From the NCBI GenBank assembly GCA_948144175.1, contig CANXME010002158.1:186001-250000 (forward strand): a stretch of 64,000 bases of DNA, in the 5' to 3' direction. The translations under genes were made by a program, and so were the position numbers. Positions 46,601-60,240 of this stretch are shown piece by piece. The notes under the pieces are model-generated. The model was given only the letters and a program-made list of their open reading frames with translations. It had not been told where the DNA came from and did no database searches. The first letter of the stretch is position 1. Each line of letters starts with the position of its first letter. Source of the stretch: Closterium sp. NIES-65 (taxonomy: Eukaryota; Streptophyta; Zygnematophyceae; Desmidiales; Closteriaceae).

Positions 46601-49600
46601 GCATGCTTGTGTCCGGACGCATGCTTGTGTCCGGACGCATGCTTGTGTCCGGACGCATGCTTGTGTCCGGACGCATGCTTGTGTCCGGACGCATGCTTGT
46701 GTCCGGACGCATGCTTGTGTCCGGACGCATGCTTGTGTCCGGACGCATGCTTGTGTCCGGACGCATGCTTGTGTCCGGACGCATGCTTGTGTCCGGACGC
46801 ATGCTTGTGTCCGGACGCATGCTTGTGTCCGGACGCATGCTTGTGTCCGGACGCATGCTTGTGTCCGGACGCATGCTTGTGTCCGGACGCATGCTTGTGT
46901 CCGGACGCATGCTTGTGTCCGGACGCATGCTTGTGTCCGGACGCATGCTTGTGTCCGGACGCATGCTTGTGTCCGGACGCATGCTTGTGTCCGGACGCAT
47001 GCTTGTGTCCGGACGCATGCTTGTGTCCGGACGCATGCTTGTGTCCGGACGCATGCTTGTGTCCGGACGCATGCTTGTGTCCGGACGCATGCTTGTGTCC
47101 GGACGCATGCTTGTGTCCGGACGCATGCTTGTGTCCGGACGCATGCTTGTGTCCGGACGCATGCTTGTGTCCGGACGCATGCTTGTGTCCGGACGCATGC
47201 TTGTGTCCGGACGCATGCTTGTGTCCGGACGCATGCTTGTGTCCGGACGCATGCTTGTGTCCGGACGCATGCTTGTGTCCGGACGCATGCTTGTGTCCGG
47301 ACGCATGCTTGTGTCCGGACGCATGCTTGTGTCCGGACGCATGCTTGTGTCCGGACGCATGCTTGTGTCCGGACGCATGCTTGTGTCCGGACGCATGCTT
47401 GTGTCCGGACGCATGCTTGTGTCCGGACGCATGCTTGTGTCCGGACGCATGCTTGTGTCCGGACGCATGCTTGTGTCCGGACGCATGCTTGTGTCCGGAC
47501 GCATGCTTGTGTCCGGACGCATGCTTGTGTCCGGACGCATGCTTGTGTCCGGACGCATGCTTGTGTCCGGACGCATGCTTGTGTCCGGACGCATGCTTGT
47601 GTCCGGACGCATGCTTGTGTCCGGACGCATGCTTGTGTCCGGACGCATGCTTGTGTCCGGACGCATGCTTGTGTCCGGACGCATGCTTGTGTCCGGACGC
47701 ATGCTTGTGTCCGGACGCATGCTTGTGTCCGGACGCATGCTTGTGTCCGGACGCATGCTTGTGTCCGGACGCATGCTTGTGTCCGGACGCATGCTTGTGT
47801 CCGGACGCATGCTTGTGTCCGGACGCATGCTTGTGTCCGGACGCATGCTTGTGTCCGGACGCATGCTTGTGTCCGGACGCATGCTTGTGTCCGGACGCAT
47901 GCTTGTGTCCGGACGCATGCTTGTGTCCGGACGCATGCTTGTGTCCGGACGCATGCTTGTGTCCGGACGCATGCTTGTGTCCGGACGCATGCTTGTGTCC
48001 GGACGCATGCTTGTGTCCGGACGCATGCTTGTGTCCGGACGCATGCTTGTGTCCGGACGCATGCTTGTGTCCGGACGCATGCTTGTGTCCGGACGCATGC
48101 TTGTGTCCGGACGCATGCTTGTGTCCGGACGCATGCTTGTGTCCGGACGCATGCTTGTGTCCGGACGCATGCTTGTGTCCGGACGCATGCTTGTGTCCGG
48201 ACGCATGCTTGTGTCCGGACGCATGCTTGTGTCCGGACGCATGCTTGTGTCCGGACGCATGCTTGTGTCCGGACGCATGCTTGTGTCCGGACGCATGCTT
48301 GTGTCCGGACGCATGCTTGTGTCCGGACGCATGCTTGTGTCCGGACGCATGCTTGTGTCCGGACGCATGCTTGTGTCCGGACGCATGCTTGTGTCCGGAC
48401 GCATGCTTGTGTCCGGACGCATGCTTGTGTCCGGACGCATGCTTGTGTCCGGACGCATGCTTGTGTCCGGACGCATGCTTGTGTCCGGACGCATGCTTGT
48501 GTCCGGACGCATGCTTGTGTCCGGACGCATGCTTGTGTCCGGACGCATGCTTGTGTCCGGACGCATGCTTGTGTCCGGACGCATGCTTGTGTCCGGACGC
48601 ATGCTTGTGTCCGGACGCATGCTTGTGTCCGGACGCATGCTTGTGTCCGGACGCATGCTTGTGTCCGGACGCATGCTTGTGTCCGGACGCATGCTTGTGT
48701 CCGGACGCATGCTTGTGTCCGGACGCATGCTTGTGTCCGGACGCATGCTTGTGTCCGGACGCATGCTTGTGTCCGGACGCATGCTTGTGTCCGGACGCAT
48801 GCTTGTGTCCGGACGCATGCTTGTGTCCGGACGCATGCTTGTGTCCGGACGCATGCTTGTGTCCGGACGCATGCTTGTGTCCGGACGCATGCTTGTGTCC
48901 GGACGCATGCTTGTGTCCGGACGCATGCTTGTGTCCGGACGCATGCTTGTGTCCGGACGCATGCTTGTGTCCGGACGCATGCTTGTGTCCGGACGCATGC
49001 TTGTGTCCGGACGCATGCTTGTGTCCGGACGCATGCTTGTGTCCGGACGCATGCTTGTGTCCGGACGCATGCTTGTGTCCGGACGCATGCTTGTGTCCGG
49101 ACGCATGCTTGTGTCCGGACGCATGCTTGTGTCCGGACGCATGCTTGTGTCCGGACGCATGCTTGTGTCCGGACGCATGCTTGTGTCCGGACGCATGCTT
49201 GTGTCCGGACGCATGCTTGTGTCCGGACGCATGCTTGTGTCCGGACGCATGCTTGTGTCCGGACGCATGCTTGTGTCCGGACGCATGCTTGTGTCCGGAC
49301 GCATGCTTGTGTCCGGACGCATGCTTGTGTCCGGACGCATGCTTGTGTCCGGACGCATGCTTGTGTCCGGACGCATGCTTGTGTCCGGACGCATGCTTGT
49401 GTCCGGACGCATGCTTGTGTCCGGACGCATGCTTGTGTCCGGACGCATGCTTGTGTCCGGACGCATGCTTGTGTCCGGACGCATGCTTGTGTCCGGACGC
49501 ATGCTTGTGTCCGGACGCATGCTTGTGTCCGGACGCATGCTTGTGTCCGGACGCATGCTTGTGTCCGGACGCATGCTTGTGTCCGGACGCATGCTTGTGT

Positions 49601-52600
49601 CCGGACGCATGCTTGTGTCCGGACGCATGCTTGTGTCCGGACGCATGCTTGTGTCCGGACGCATGCTTGTGTCCGGACGCATGCTTGTGTCCGGACGCAT
49701 GCTTGTGTCCGGACGCATGCTTGTGTCCGGACGCATGCTTGTGTCCGGACGCATGCTTGTGTCCGGACGCATGCTTGTGTCCGGACGCATGCTTGTGTCC
49801 GGACGCATGCTTGTGTCCGGACGCATGCTTGTGTCCGGACGCATGCTTGTGTCCGGACGCATGCTTGTGTCCGGACGCATGCTTGTGTCCGGACGCATGC
49901 TTGTGTCCGGACGCATGCTTGTGTCCGGACGCATGCTTGTGTCCGGACGCATGCTTGTGTCCGGACGCATGCTTGTGTCCGGACGCATGCTTGTGTCCGG
50001 ACGCATGCTTGTGTCCGGACGCATGCTTGTGTCCGGACGCATGCTTGTGTCCGGACGCATGCTTGTGTCCGGACGCATGCTTGTGTCCGGACGCATGCTT
50101 GTGTCCGGACGCATGCTTGTGTCCGGACGCATGCTTGTGTCCGGACGCATGCTTGTGTCCGGACGCATGCTTGTGTCCGGACGCATGCTTGTGTCCGGAC
50201 GCATGCTTGTGTCCGGACGCATGCTTGTGTCCGGACGCATGCTTGTGTCCGGACGCATGCTTGTGTCCGGACGCATGCTTGTGTCCGGACGCATGCTTGT
50301 GTCCGGACGCATGCTTGTGTCCGGACGCATGCTTGTGTCCGGACGCATGCTTGTGTCCGGACGCATGCTTGTGTCCGGACGCATGCTTGTGTCCGGACGC
50401 ATGCTTGTGTCCGGACGCATGCTTGTGTCCGGACGCATGCTTGTGTCCGGACGCATGCTTGTGTCCGGACGCATGCTTGTGTCCGGACGCATGCTTGTGT
50501 CCGGACGCATGCTTGTGTCCGGACGCATGCTTGTGTCCGGACGCATGCTTGTGTCCGGACGCATGCTTGTGTCCGGACGCATGCTTGTGTCCGGACGCAT
50601 GCTTGTGTCCGGACGCATGCTTGTGTCCGGACGCATGCTTGTGTCCGGACGCATGCTTGTGTCCGGACGCATGCTTGTGTCCGGACGCATGCTTGTGTCC
50701 GGACGCATGCTTGTGTCCGGACGCATGCTTGTGTCCGGACGCATGCTTGTGTCCGGACGCATGCTTGTGTCCGGACGCATGCTTGTGTCCGGACGCATGC
50801 TTGTGTCCGGACGCATGCTTGTGTCCGGACGCATGCTTGTGTCCGGACGCATGCTTGTGTCCGGACGCATGCTTGTGTCCGGACGCATGCTTGTGTCCGG
50901 ACGCATGCTTGTGTCCGGACGCATGCTTGTGTCCGGACGCATGCTTGTGTCCGGACGCATGCTTGTGTCCGGACGCATGCTTGTGTCCGGACGCATGCTT
51001 GTGTCCGGACGCATGCTTGTGTCCGGACGCATGCTTGTGTCCGGACGCATGCTTGTGTCCGGACGCATGCTTGTGTCCGGACGCATGCTTGTGTCCGGAC
51101 GCATGCTTGTGTCCGGACGCATGCTTGTGTCCGGACGCATGCTTGTGTCCGGACGCATGCTTGTGTCCGGACGCATGCTTGTGTCCGGACGCATGCTTGT
51201 GTCCGGACGCATGCTTGTGTCCGGACGCATGCTTGTGTCCGGACGCATGCTTGTGTCCGGACGCATGCTTGTGTCCGGACGCATGCTTGTGTCCGGACGC
51301 ATGCTTGTGTCCGGACGCATGCTTGTGTCCGGACGCATGCTTGTGTCCGGACGCATGCTTGTGTCCGGACGCATGCTTGTGTCCGGACGCATGCTTGTGT
51401 CCGGACGCATGCTTGTGTCCGGACGCATGCTTGTGTCCGGACGCATGCTTGTGTCCGGACGCATGCTTGTGTCCGGACGCATGCTTGTGTCCGGACGCAT
51501 GCTTGTGTCCGGACGCATGCTTGTGTCCGGACGCATGCTTGTGTCCGGACGCATGCTTGTGTCCGGACGCATGCTTGTGTCCGGACGCATGCTTGTGTCC
51601 GGACGCATGCTTGTGTCCGGACGCATGCTTGTGTCCGGACGCATGCTTGTGTCCGGACGCATGCTTGTGTCCGGACGCATGCTTGTGTCCGGACGCATGC
51701 TTGTGTCCGGACGCATGCTTGTGTCCGGACGCATGCTTGTGTCCGGACGCATGCTTGTGTCCGGACGCATGCTTGTGTCCGGACGCATGCTTGTGTCCGG
51801 ACGCATGCTTGTGTCCGGACGCATGCTTGTGTCCGGACGCATGCTTGTGTCCGGACGCATGCTTGTGTCCGGACGCATGCTTGTGTCCGGACGCATGCTT
51901 GTGTCCGGACGCATGCTTGTGTCCGGACGCATGCTTGTGTCCGGACGCATGCTTGTGTCCGGACGCATGCTTGTGTCCGGACGCATGCTTGTGTCCGGAC
52001 GCATGCTTGTGTCCGGACGCATGCTTGTGTCCGGACGCATGCTTGTGTCCGGACGCATGCTTGTGTCCGGACGCATGCTTGTGTCCGGACGCATGCTTGT
52101 GTCCGGACGCATGCTTGTGTCCGGACGCATGCTTGTGTCCGGACGCATGCTTGTGTCCGGACGCATGCTTGTGTCCGGACGCATGCTTGTGTCCGGACGC
52201 ATGCTTGTGTCCGGACGCATGCTTGTGTCCGGACGCATGCTTGTGTCCGGACGCATGCTTGTGTCCGGACGCATGCTTGTGTCCGGACGCATGCTTGTGT
52301 CCGGACGCATGCTTGTGTCCGGACGCATGCTTGTGTCCGGACGCATGCTTGTGTCCGGACGCATGCTTGTGTCCGGACGCATGCTTGTGTCCGGACGCAT
52401 GCTTGTGTCCGGACGCATGCTTGTGTCCGGACGCATGCTTGTGTCCGGACGCATGCTTGTGTCCGGACGCATGCTTGTGTCCGGACGCATGCTTGTGTCC
52501 GGACGCATGCTTGTGTCCGGACGCATGCTTGTGTCCGGACGCATGCTTGTGTCCGGACGCATGCTTGTGTCCGGACGCATGCTTGTGTCCGGACGCATGC

Positions 52601-55600
52601 TTGTGTCCGGACGCATGCTTGTGTCCGGACGCATGCTTGTGTCCGGACGCATGCTTGTGTCCGGACGCATGCTTGTGTCCGGACGCATGCTTGTGTCCGG
52701 ACGCATGCTTGTGTCCGGACGCATGCTTGTGTCCGGACGCATGCTTGTGTCCGGACGCATGCTTGTGTCCGGACGCATGCTTGTGTCCGGACGCATGCTT
52801 GTGTCCGGACGCATGCTTGTGTCCGGACGCATGCTTGTGTCCGGACGCATGCTTGTGTCCGGACGCATGCTTGTGTCCGGACGCATGCTTGTGTCCGGAC
52901 GCATGCTTGTGTCCGGACGCATGCTTGTGTCCGGACGCATGCTTGTGTCCGGACGCATGCTTGTGTCCGGACGCATGCTTGTGTCCGGACGCATGCTTGT
53001 GTCCGGACGCATGCTTGTGTCCGGACGCATGCTTGTGTCCGGACGCATGCTTGTGTCCGGACGCATGCTTGTGTCCGGACGCATGCTTGTGTCCGGACGC
53101 ATGCTTGTGTCCGGACGCATGCTTGTGTCCGGACGCATGCTTGTGTCCGGACGCATGCTTGTGTCCGGACGCATGCTTGTGTCCGGACGCATGCTTGTGT
53201 CCGGACGCATGCTTGTGTCCGGACGCATGCTTGTGTCCGGACGCATGCTTGTGTCCGGACGCATGCTTGTGTCCGGACGCATGCTTGTGTCCGGACGCAT
53301 GCTTGTGTCCGGACGCATGCTTGTGTCCGGACGCATGCTTGTGTCCGGACGCATGCTTGTGTCCGGACGCATGCTTGTGTCCGGACGCATGCTTGTGTCC
53401 GGACGCATGCTTGTGTCCGGACGCATGCTTGTGTCCGGACGCATGCTTGTGTCCGGACGCATGCTTGTGTCCGGACGCATGCTTGTGTCCGGACGCATGC
53501 TTGTGTCCGGACGCATGCTTGTGTCCGGACGCATGCTTGTGTCCGGACGCATGCTTGTGTCCGGACGCATGCTTGTGTCCGGACGCATGCTTGTGTCCGG
53601 ACGCATGCTTGTGTCCGGACGCATGCTTGTGTCCGGACGCATGCTTGTGTCCGGACGCATGCTTGTGTCCGGACGCATGCTTGTGTCCGGACGCATGCTT
53701 GTGTCCGGACGCATGCTTGTGTCCGGACGCATGCTTGTGTCCGGACGCATGCTTGTGTCCGGACGCATGCTTGTGTCCGGACGCATGCTTGTGTCCGGAC
53801 GCATGCTTGTGTCCGGACGCATGCTTGTGTCCGGACGCATGCTTGTGTCCGGACGCATGCTTGTGTCCGGACGCATGCTTGTGTCCGGACGCATGCTTGT
53901 GTCCGGACGCATGCTTGTGTCCGGACGCATGCTTGTGTCCGGACGCATGCTTGTGTCCGGACGCATGCTTGTGTCCGGACGCATGCTTGTGTCCGGACGC
54001 ATGCTTGTGTCCGGACGCATGCTTGTGTCCGGACGCATGCTTGTGTCCGGACGCATGCTTGTGTCCGGACGCATGCTTGTGTCCGGACGCATGCTTGTGT
54101 CCGGACGCATGCTTGTGTCCGGACGCATGCTTGTGTCCGGACGCATGCTTGTGTCCGGACGCATGCTTGTGTCCGGACGCATGCTTGTGTCCGGACGCAT
54201 GCTTGTGTCCGGACGCATGCTTGTGTCCGGACGCATGCTTGTGTCCGGACGCATGCTTGTGTCCGGACGCATGCTTGTGTCCGGACGCATGCTTGTGTCC
54301 GGACGCATGCTTGTGTCCGGACGCATGCTTGTGTCCGGACGCATGCTTGTGTCCGGACGCATGCTTGTGTCCGGACGCATGCTTGTGTCCGGACGCATGC
54401 TTGTGTCCGGACGCATGCTTGTGTCCGGACGCATGCTTGTGTCCGGACGCATGCTTGTGTCCGGACGCATGCTTGTGTCCGGACGCATGCTTGTGTCCGG
54501 ACGCATGCTTGTGTCCGGACGCATGCTTGTGTCCGGACGCATGCTTGTGTCCGGACGCATGCTTGTGTCCGGACGCATGCTTGTGTCCGGACGCATGCTT
54601 GTGTCCGGACGCATGCTTGTGTCCGGACGCATGCTTGTGTCCGGACGCATGCTTGTGTCCGGACGCATGCTTGTGTCCGGACGCATGCTTGTGTCCGGAC
54701 GCATGCTTGTGTCCGGACGCATGCTTGTGTCCGGACGCATGCTTGTGTCCGGACGCATGCTTGTGTCCGGACGCATGCTTGTGTCCGGACGCATGCTTGT
54801 GTCCGGACGCATGCTTGTGTCCGGACGCATGCTTGTGTCCGGACGCATGCTTGTGTCCGGACGCATGCTTGTGTCCGGACGCATGCTTGTGTCCGGACGC
54901 ATGCTTGTGTCCGGACGCATGCTTGTGTCCGGACGCATGCTTGTGTCCGGACGCATGCTTGTGTCCGGACGCATGCTTGTGTCCGGACGCATGCTTGTGT
55001 CCGGACGCATGCTTGTGTCCGGACGCATGCTTGTGTCCGGACGCATGCTTGTGTCCGGACGCATGCTTGTGTCCGGACGCATGCTTGTGTCCGGACGCAT
55101 GCTTGTGTCCGGACGCATGCTTGTGTCCGGACGCATGCTTGTGTCCGGACGCATGCTTGTGTCCGGACGCATGCTTGTGTCCGGACGCATGCTTGTGTCC
55201 GGACGCATGCTTGTGTCCGGACGCATGCTTGTGTCCGGACGCATGCTTGTGTCCGGACGCATGCTTGTGTCCGGACGCATGCTTGTGTCCGGACGCATGC
55301 TTGTGTCCGGACGCATGCTTGTGTCCGGACGCATGCTTGTGTCCGGACGCATGCTTGTGTCCGGACGCATGCTTGTGTCCGGACGCATGCTTGTGTCCGG
55401 ACGCATGCTTGTGTCCGGACGCATGCTTGTGTCCGGACGCATGCTTGTGTCCGGACGCATGCTTGTGTCCGGACGCATGCTTGTGTCCGGACGCATGCTT
55501 GTGTCCGGACGCATGCTTGTGTCCGGACGCATGCTTGTGTCCGGACGCATGCTTGTGTCCGGACGCATGCTTGTGTCCGGACGCATGCTTGTGTCCGGAC

Positions 55601-58600
55601 GCATGCTTGTGTCCGGACGCATGCTTGTGTCCGGACGCATGCTTGTGTCCGGACGCATGCTTGTGTCCGGACGCATGCTTGTGTCCGGACGCATGCTTGT
55701 GTCCGGACGCATGCTTGTGTCCGGACGCATGCTTGTGTCCGGACGCATGCTTGTGTCCGGACGCATGCTTGTGTCCGGACGCATGCTTGTGTCCGGACGC
55801 ATGCTTGTGTCCGGACGCATGCTTGTGTCCGGACGCATGCTTGTGTCCGGACGCATGCTTGTGTCCGGACGCATGCTTGTGTCCGGACGCATGCTTGTGT
55901 CCGGACGCATGCTTGTGTCCGGACGCATGCTTGTGTCCGGACGCATGCTTGTGTCCGGACGCATGCTTGTGTCCGGACGCATGCTTGTGTCCGGACGCAT
56001 GCTTGTGTCCGGACGCATGCTTGTGTCCGGACGCATGCTTGTGTCCGGACGCATGCTTGTGTCCGGACGCATGCTTGTGTCCGGACGCATGCTTGTGTCC
56101 GGACGCATGCTTGTGTCCGGACGCATGCTTGTGTCCGGACGCATGCTTGTGTCCGGACGCATGCTTGTGTCCGGACGCATGCTTGTGTCCGGACGCATGC
56201 TTGTGTCCGGACGCATGCTTGTGTCCGGACGCATGCTTGTGTCCGGACGCATGCTTGTGTCCGGACGCATGCTTGTGTCCGGACGCATGCTTGTGTCCGG
56301 ACGCATGCTTGTGTCCGGACGCATGCTTGTGTCCGGACGCATGCTTGTGTCCGGACGCATGCTTGTGTCCGGACGCATGCTTGTGTCCGGACGCATGCTT
56401 GTGTCCGGACGCATGCTTGTGTCCGGACGCATGCTTGTGTCCGGACGCATGCTTGTGTCCGGACGCATGCTTGTGTCCGGACGCATGCTTGTGTCCGGAC
56501 GCATGCTTGTGTCCGGACGCATGCTTGTGTCCGGACGCATGCTTGTGTCCGGACGCATGCTTGTGTCCGGACGCATGCTTGTGTCCGGACGCATGCTTGT
56601 GTCCGGACGCATGCTTGTGTCCGGACGCATGCTTGTGTCCGGACGCATGCTTGTGTCCGGACGCATGCTTGTGTCCGGACGCATGCTTGTGTCCGGACGC
56701 ATGCTTGTGTCCGGACGCATGCTTGTGTCCGGACGCATGCTTGTGTCCGGACGCATGCTTGTGTCCGGACGCATGCTTGTGTCCGGACGCATGCTTGTGT
56801 CCGGACGCATGCTTGTGTCCGGACGCATGCTTGTGTCCGGACGCATGCTTGTGTCCGGACGCATGCTTGTGTCCGGACGCATGCTTGTGTCCGGACGCAT
56901 GCTTGTGTCCGGACGCATGCTTGTGTCCGGACGCATGCTTGTGTCCGGACGCATGCTTGTGTCCGGACGCATGCTTGTGTCCGGACGCATGCTTGTGTCC
57001 GGACGCATGCTTGTGTCCGGACGCATGCTTGTGTCCGGACGCATGCTTGTGTCCGGACGCATGCTTGTGTCCGGACGCATGCTTGTGTCCGGACGCATGC
57101 TTGTGTCCGGACGCATGCTTGTGTCCGGACGCATGCTTGTGTCCGGACGCATGCTTGTGTCCGGACGCATGCTTGTGTCCGGACGCATGCTTGTGTCCGG
57201 ACGCATGCTTGTGTCCGGACGCATGCTTGTGTCCGGACGCATGCTTGTGTCCGGACGCATGCTTGTGTCCGGACGCATGCTTGTGTCCGGACGCATGCTT
57301 GTGTCCGGACGCATGCTTGTGTCCGGACGCATGCTTGTGTCCGGACGCATGCTTGTGTCCGGACGCATGCTTGTGTCCGGACGCATGCTTGTGTCCGGAC
57401 GCATGCTTGTGTCCGGACGCATGCTTGTGTCCGGACGCATGCTTGTGTCCGGACGCATGCTTGTGTCCGGACGCATGCTTGTGTCCGGACGCATGCTTGT
57501 GTCCGGACGCATGCTTGTGTCCGGACGCATGCTTGTGTCCGGACGCATGCTTGTGTCCGGACGCATGCTTGTGTCCGGACGCATGCTTGTGTCCGGACGC
57601 ATGCTTGTGTCCGGACGCATGCTTGTGTCCGGACGCATGCTTGTGTCCGGACGCATGCTTGTGTCCGGACGCATGCTTGTGTCCGGACGCATGCTTGTGT
57701 CCGGACGCATGCTTGTGTCCGGACGCATGCTTGTGTCCGGACGCATGCTTGTGTCCGGACGCATGCTTGTGTCCGGACGCATGCTTGTGTCCGGACGCAT
57801 GCTTGTGTCCGGACGCATGCTTGTGTCCGGACGCATGCTTGTGTCCGGACGCATGCTTGTGTCCGGACGCATGCTTGTGTCCGGACGCATGCTTGTGTCC
57901 GGACGCATGCTTGTGTCCGGACGCATGCTTGTGTCCGGACGCATGCTTGTGTCCGGACGCATGCTTGTGTCCGGACGCATGCTTGTGTCCGGACGCATGC
58001 TTGTGTCCGGACGCATGCTTGTGTCCGGACGCATGCTTGTGTCCGGACGCATGCTTGTGTCCGGACGCATGCTTGTGTCCGGACGCATGCTTGTGTCCGG
58101 ACGCATGCTTGTGTCCGGACGCATGCTTGTGTCCGGACGCATGCTTGTGTCCGGACGCATGCTTGTGTCCGGACGCATGCTTGTGTCCGGACGCATGCTT
58201 GTGTCCGGACGCATGCTTGTGTCCGGACGCATGCTTGTGTCCGGACGCATGCTTGTGTCCGGACGCATGCTTGTGTCCGGACGCATGCTTGTGTCCGGAC
58301 GCATGCTTGTGTCCGGACGCATGCTTGTGTCCGGACGCATGCTTGTGTCCGGACGCATGCTTGTGTCCGGACGCATGCTTGTGTCCGGACGCATGCTTGT
58401 GTCCGGACGCATGCTTGTGTCCGGACGCATGCTTGTGTCCGGACGCATGCTTGTGTCCGGACGCATGCTTGTGTCCGGACGCATGCTTGTGTCCGGACGC
58501 ATGCTTGTGTCCGGACGCATGCTTGTGTCCGGACGCATGCTTGTGTCCGGACGCATGCTTGTGTCCGGACGCATGCTTGTGTCCGGACGCATGCTTGTGT

Positions 58601-59545
58601 CCGGACGCATGCTTGTGTCCGGACGCATGCTTGTGTCCGGACGCATGCTTGTGTCCGGACGCATGCTTGTGTCCGGACGCATGCTTGTGTCCGGACGCAT
58701 GCTTGTGTCCGGACGCATGCTTGTGTCCGGACGCATGCTTGTGTCCGGACGCATGCTTGTGTCCGGACGCATGCTTGTGTCCGGACGCATGCTTGTGTCC
58801 GGACGCATGCTTGTGTCCGGACGCATGCTTGTGTCCGGACGCATGCTTGTGTCCGGACGCATGCTTGTGTCCGGACGCATGCTTGTGTCCGGACGCATGC
58901 TTGTGTCCGGACGCATGCTTGTGTCCGGACGCATGCTTGTGTCCGGACGCATGCTTGTGTCCGGACGCATGCTTGTGTCCGGACGCATGCTTGTGTCCGG
59001 ACGCATGCTTGTGTCCGGACGCATGCTTGTGTCCGGACGCATGCTTGTGTCCGGACGCATGCTTGTGTCCGGACGCATGCTTGTGTCCGGACGCATGCTT
59101 GTGTCCGGACGCATGCTTGTGTCCGGACGCATGCTTGTGTCCGGACGCATGCTTGTGTCCGGACGCATGCTTGTGTCCGGACGCATGCTTGTGTCCGGAC
59201 GCATGCTTGTGTCCGGACGCATGCTTGTGTCCGGACGCATGCTTGTGTCCGGACGCATGCTTGTGTCCGGACGCATGCTTGTGTCCGGACGCATGCTTGT
59301 GTCCGGACGCATGCTTGTGTCCGGACGCATGCTTGTGTCCGGACGCATGCTTGTGTCCGGACGCATGCTTGTGTCCGGACGCATGCTTGTGTCCGGACGC
59401 ATGCTTGTGTCCGGACGCATGCTTGTGTCCGGACGCATGCTTGTGTCCGGACGCATGCTTGTGTCCGGACGCATGCTTGTGTCCGGACGCATGCTTGTGT
59501 CCGGACGCATGCTTGTGTCCGGACGCATGCTTGTGTCCGGACGCA
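43601..59545. repeat. Array B, homogeneous core 2
   Basis: About 15.9 kb, or some 886 units, again without visible variants. Confidence 0.85.
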
Positions 59546-60240
59546 TGCATGCATGCTTGTGTCCGGACGCATGCTTGTGTCCGGACGCATGCTTGTGTCC
59601 GGACGCATGCTTGTGTCCGGACGCATGCTTGTGTGCTTGTGTCCGGACGCATGCTTGTGTCCGGACGCATGCTTGTGTCCGGACGCATGCTTGTGTCCGG
59701 ACGCATGCTTGTGTCCGGACGCATGCTTGTGTCCGGACGCATGCTTGTGTCCGGACGCATGCTTGTGTCCGGACGCATGCTTGTGTCCGGACGCATGCTT
59801 GTGTCCGGACGCATGCTTGTGTCCGGACGCATGCTTGTGTCCGGACGCATGCTTGTGTCCGGACGCATGCTTGTGTCCGGACGCATGCTTGTGTCCGGAC
59901 GCATGCTTGTGTCCGGACGCATGCTTGTGTCCGGACGCATGCTTGTGTCCGGACGCATGCTTGTGTCCGGACGCATGCTTGTGTCCGGACGCATGCTTGT
60001 GTCCGGACGCATGCTTGTGTCCGGACGCATGCTTGTGTCCGGACGCATGCTTGTGTCCGGACGCATGCTTGTGTCCGGACGCATGCTTGTGTCCGGACGC
60101 ATGCTTGTGTCCGGACGCATGCTTGTGTCCGGACGCATGCTTGTGTCCGGACGCATGCTTGTGTCCGGACGCATGCTTGTGTCCGGACGCATGCTTGTGT
60201 CCGGACGCATGCTTGTGTCCGGACGCATGCTTGTGTCCGG
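59546..60240. repeat. Array B, core end with two 8-bp phase junctions
   Basis: Eight extra bases appear near 59,549 (gcatgcat before gcatgctt) and eight more near 59,633 (gcttgtgt duplicated), about five units apart. From 59,640 to 60,240 the units are again perfect. Confidence 0.8.

Noticed and set aside
29971..60240. Higher-order repeat inside array B
   Set aside because: The core has no variants to define one, and GGTCGC variants from 27 to 30 kb are spaced at irregular multiples of 18 bp.
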